Source: Victivallales bacterium
GTDB taxonomy: Bacteria > Verrucomicrobiota > Lentisphaeria > Oligosphaerales > Lenti-02
Assembly: GCA_018648945.1 (NCBI GenBank)
Contig: JABGQJ010000094.1
Coordinates: 1 to 16,385, forward strand
Reading direction: 5' to 3'
DNA: 16,385 nucleotides
Shown here: positions 15,264 through 16,385 of the stretch, piece by piece
Numbering within the stretch: the stretch's first letter is position 1
Layout of the letters: each line of letters starts with the position of its first letter
The notes under the pieces: generated by a model
What the model was told of the DNA's origin: nothing
Database searches by the model: none
Seen by the model: only the letters and a program-made list of their open reading frames with translations
Program-made: the position numbers and the translations under genes

Positions 15264-15283
15264 TGTTTCGCTGCATCGAAACA
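15264..15283 (+). other. Hairpin in the aldolase-family gene leader
   Basis: TGTTTCG (15264-15270) and CGAAACA (15277-15283) form a 7-bp stem with a 6-nt loop, about 43 nt before the preferred ATG at 15326. It could be a regulatory leader structure or an operator. Function unknown. Confidence 0.3.
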
Positions 15284-15325
15284 CCAACACAGACTAGCTT
15301 GCGACACAGACACGGAACCGACCCC

Positions 15326-16276
15326 ATGTACCGACCTGCAATCAAGGTGCTGGACTGCACCATCCGCGATGGCGGCCTGATCAACAAATGGCAGTTCTCC
15401 GACGAGCTGGTGCGGGAGACTTACATCGCCTGCGCTGCTGCCGGAGTGGACTACGTGGAGATTGGCTACAAGGCATCTCCCGAGCTGTTCCCCGCCCCGG
15501 AGTATGGGATCTGGCGCTTCTGTCGGGATGAGGACGTGAACCGTGTCCTGGCTGGCGTGGAGCGCACGGCGAAGCTCTCGTGCATGGTGGACATCGGTCG
15601 CGTGCGGGAGGAGGACATCGCCCCCTGCAGCGACTCGCCCTTCGACATGATTCGGGTCGCCTCCTACGTCAAGGACATCGACAAGGCCATCGCTTTGGCC
15701 GACCTGTGCATGGAGCGTGGCTACGAGGTGACCGTCAATATCATGGCAGTCTCCACCAACCTTGAGAAGGACATCGACGAAGCTCTGGCGCAGTTGGCCG
15801 AGACGGCGATCCCGATCGTCTATGTGGTGGACTCCTACGGTTCCATGTATAGCGAGGACATCACCTTCCTCGTCAAGAAGTACATTGAGGGCCTCCCGGG
15901 CAAGACCATCGGCATGCATTGCCACAACAACCGCCAGTTGGCATTCGGCAACACCATCCAGGGGGTTATCGACAACGCCGACATGCTCGACGCCTCGGTC
16001 TTTGGCATCGGTCGTGGCGCGGGCAACTGCTGCCTGGAGCTGCTGCTCAGCTTCCTGAAGAACCCCAAGTTCGATGTTCGCCCCATCTTGCGGCTCATTC
16101 AGGAGCGATTCATCCCCTTGCGCCAGGAGATCGAGTGGGGCTACCTCATCCCCTACGCGATCACCGGCATGCTCAACGAGCACCCGCGTACCGCCATCTC
16201 CTTGCGCAATTCACCGGACGCGGACAAGTACCTCGAGTTCTACGACAAGCTGACCACGCCCGAAGTCATCGAGTAG
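15326..16276 (+). CDS. HMGL-like (DRE-TIM metallolyase) aldolase-family protein
   Basis: A 316-aa TIM-barrel enzyme related to HMG-CoA lyase, 4-hydroxy-2-oxovalerate aldolase and isopropylmalate synthase. The family signature LDCTIRDGG (residues 9-17) supplies Asp10, the catalytic Arg14 and Asp15. The metal-binding His-x-His is GMHCHNN (His198 and His200), followed by the GxGRGAGN loop at 227-234. It lacks the C-terminal regulatory domain of synthases, and its length fits aldolase/lyase-only members. An upstream in-frame ATG (15263) would add 21 residues with no family similarity, and the leader hairpin overlaps it, so ATG 15326 is chosen; a weak GGAA lies before it. It is probably cytoplasmic. 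Such stand-alone members often accompany carbohydrate or surface-sugar genes, but the reaction cannot be named. Confidence 0.85.
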   Translation: MYRPAIKVLDCTIRDGGLINKWQFSDELVRETYIACAAAGVDYVEIGYKASPELFPAPEYGIWRFCRDEDVNRVLAGVERTAKLSCMVDIGRVREEDIAPCSDSPFDMIRVASYVKDIDKAIALADLCMERGYEVTVNIMAVSTNLEKDIDEALAQLAETAIPIVYVVDSYGSMYSEDITFLVKKYIEGLPGKTIGMHCHNNRQLAFGNTIQGVIDNADMLDASVFGIGRGAGNCCLELLLSFLKNPKFDVRPILRLIQERFIPLRQEIEWGYLIPYAITGMLNEHPRTAISLRNSPDADKYLEFYDKLTTPEVIE

Positions 16277-16293
16277 CCCGGGGATCCGGCCGG

Positions 16294-16323
16294 ACTCGCA
16301 GGCGCGGAGCCCGCAGGGCGAGT
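16294..16323 (+). terminator. Weak candidate terminator hairpin after the aldolase-family gene
   Basis: ACTCGC (16294-16299) pairs with GCGAGT (16318-16323), with an inner GCGG/CCGC stem (16304-16307 with 16311-16314) separated by a small internal loop. It starts 17 nt after the stop codon. No T-run follows, so confidence is low. Confidence 0.25.
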
Positions 16324-16350
16324 TGCCACAGCTGCGCTCTGGGAGTGGCC

Positions 16351-16385
16351 ATGCCCACCCCAACCATCGAGAGGCGGCCGGCCTC
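16351..16385 (+). CDS. Possible start of the next gene, cut by the window end
   Basis: An ATG at 16351 opens a frame through the last 35 bases (begins Met-Pro-Thr-Pro-Thr-Ile-Glu). It has a well-placed GGGAG at 16341-16345, 5 nt upstream. Too short to recognise; it could equally be chance. Confidence 0.3.
   Translation, partial: MPTPTIERRPA

Noticed and set aside
15263..15325. 21-residue N-terminal extension of the aldolase-family protein from ATG 15263
   Set aside because: The extra residues have no family counterpart, the hairpin at 15264-15283 overlaps this start, and the family motif begins properly just after ATG 15326.

Overview
The window is a GC-rich bacterial chromosome segment with eight complete or nearly complete genes. 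Six run on the + strand and two on the - strand. There are no rRNA or tRNA genes, transposases or CRISPR arrays that I can recognise. The gene mix points to a Gram-negative-type, polysaccharide-degrading bacterium: a very large secreted heparinase II/III-like lyase, a Gfo/Idh/MocA oxidoreductase paired with a xylose-isomerase-like TIM-barrel enzyme, a LamG plus Asp-box exported protein, an AsmA-like envelope protein, and MreB. That combination is common in the PVC group (Lentisphaerota, Kiritimatiellota, Verrucomicrobiota, Planctomycetota). The placement is inference from gene content only; there is no marker gene here to prove it.

Layout. Positions 1-6226 are a probable three-gene catabolic operon. 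A polysaccharide lyase, cut at its 5' end by the window edge, is followed after 77 bp by the oxidoreductase and after 14 bp by the isomerase/epimerase-like protein. The likely logic is extracytoplasmic cleavage of an acidic or amino-sugar glycan, then redox and isomerisation of the released sugar in the cytoplasm. Positions 6277-8662 are a compact island. Two genes on the opposite strand, an Ada-AlkA fusion and Ogt (overlapping by 4 bp, an alkylation-damage repair operon), sit between two almost identical direct repeats. Each repeat is at least 119 bp (118/119 matching), made of ATGGACG-type units on one side and their complement on the other, so each can fold into a long hairpin. Positions 8824-10578 hold an exported LamG/Asp-box (sialidase-like) protein. 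Positions 10670-13984 hold an AsmA-like membrane-anchored protein, followed by MreB (14129-15181) and a DRE-TIM (HMGL-like) aldolase-family enzyme (15326-16276). A possible next gene starts at 16351 and runs off the window.

The most unusual signal is the repeat pair around the DNA-repair operon. The repeats share sequence, orientation, hairpin and loop, and differ mainly in the number of 9-bp units at one edge. They look like members of a dispersed, expandable palindromic element. Whether they moved the repair cassette, or are an independent repeat family that landed on both sides, cannot be decided from this window.
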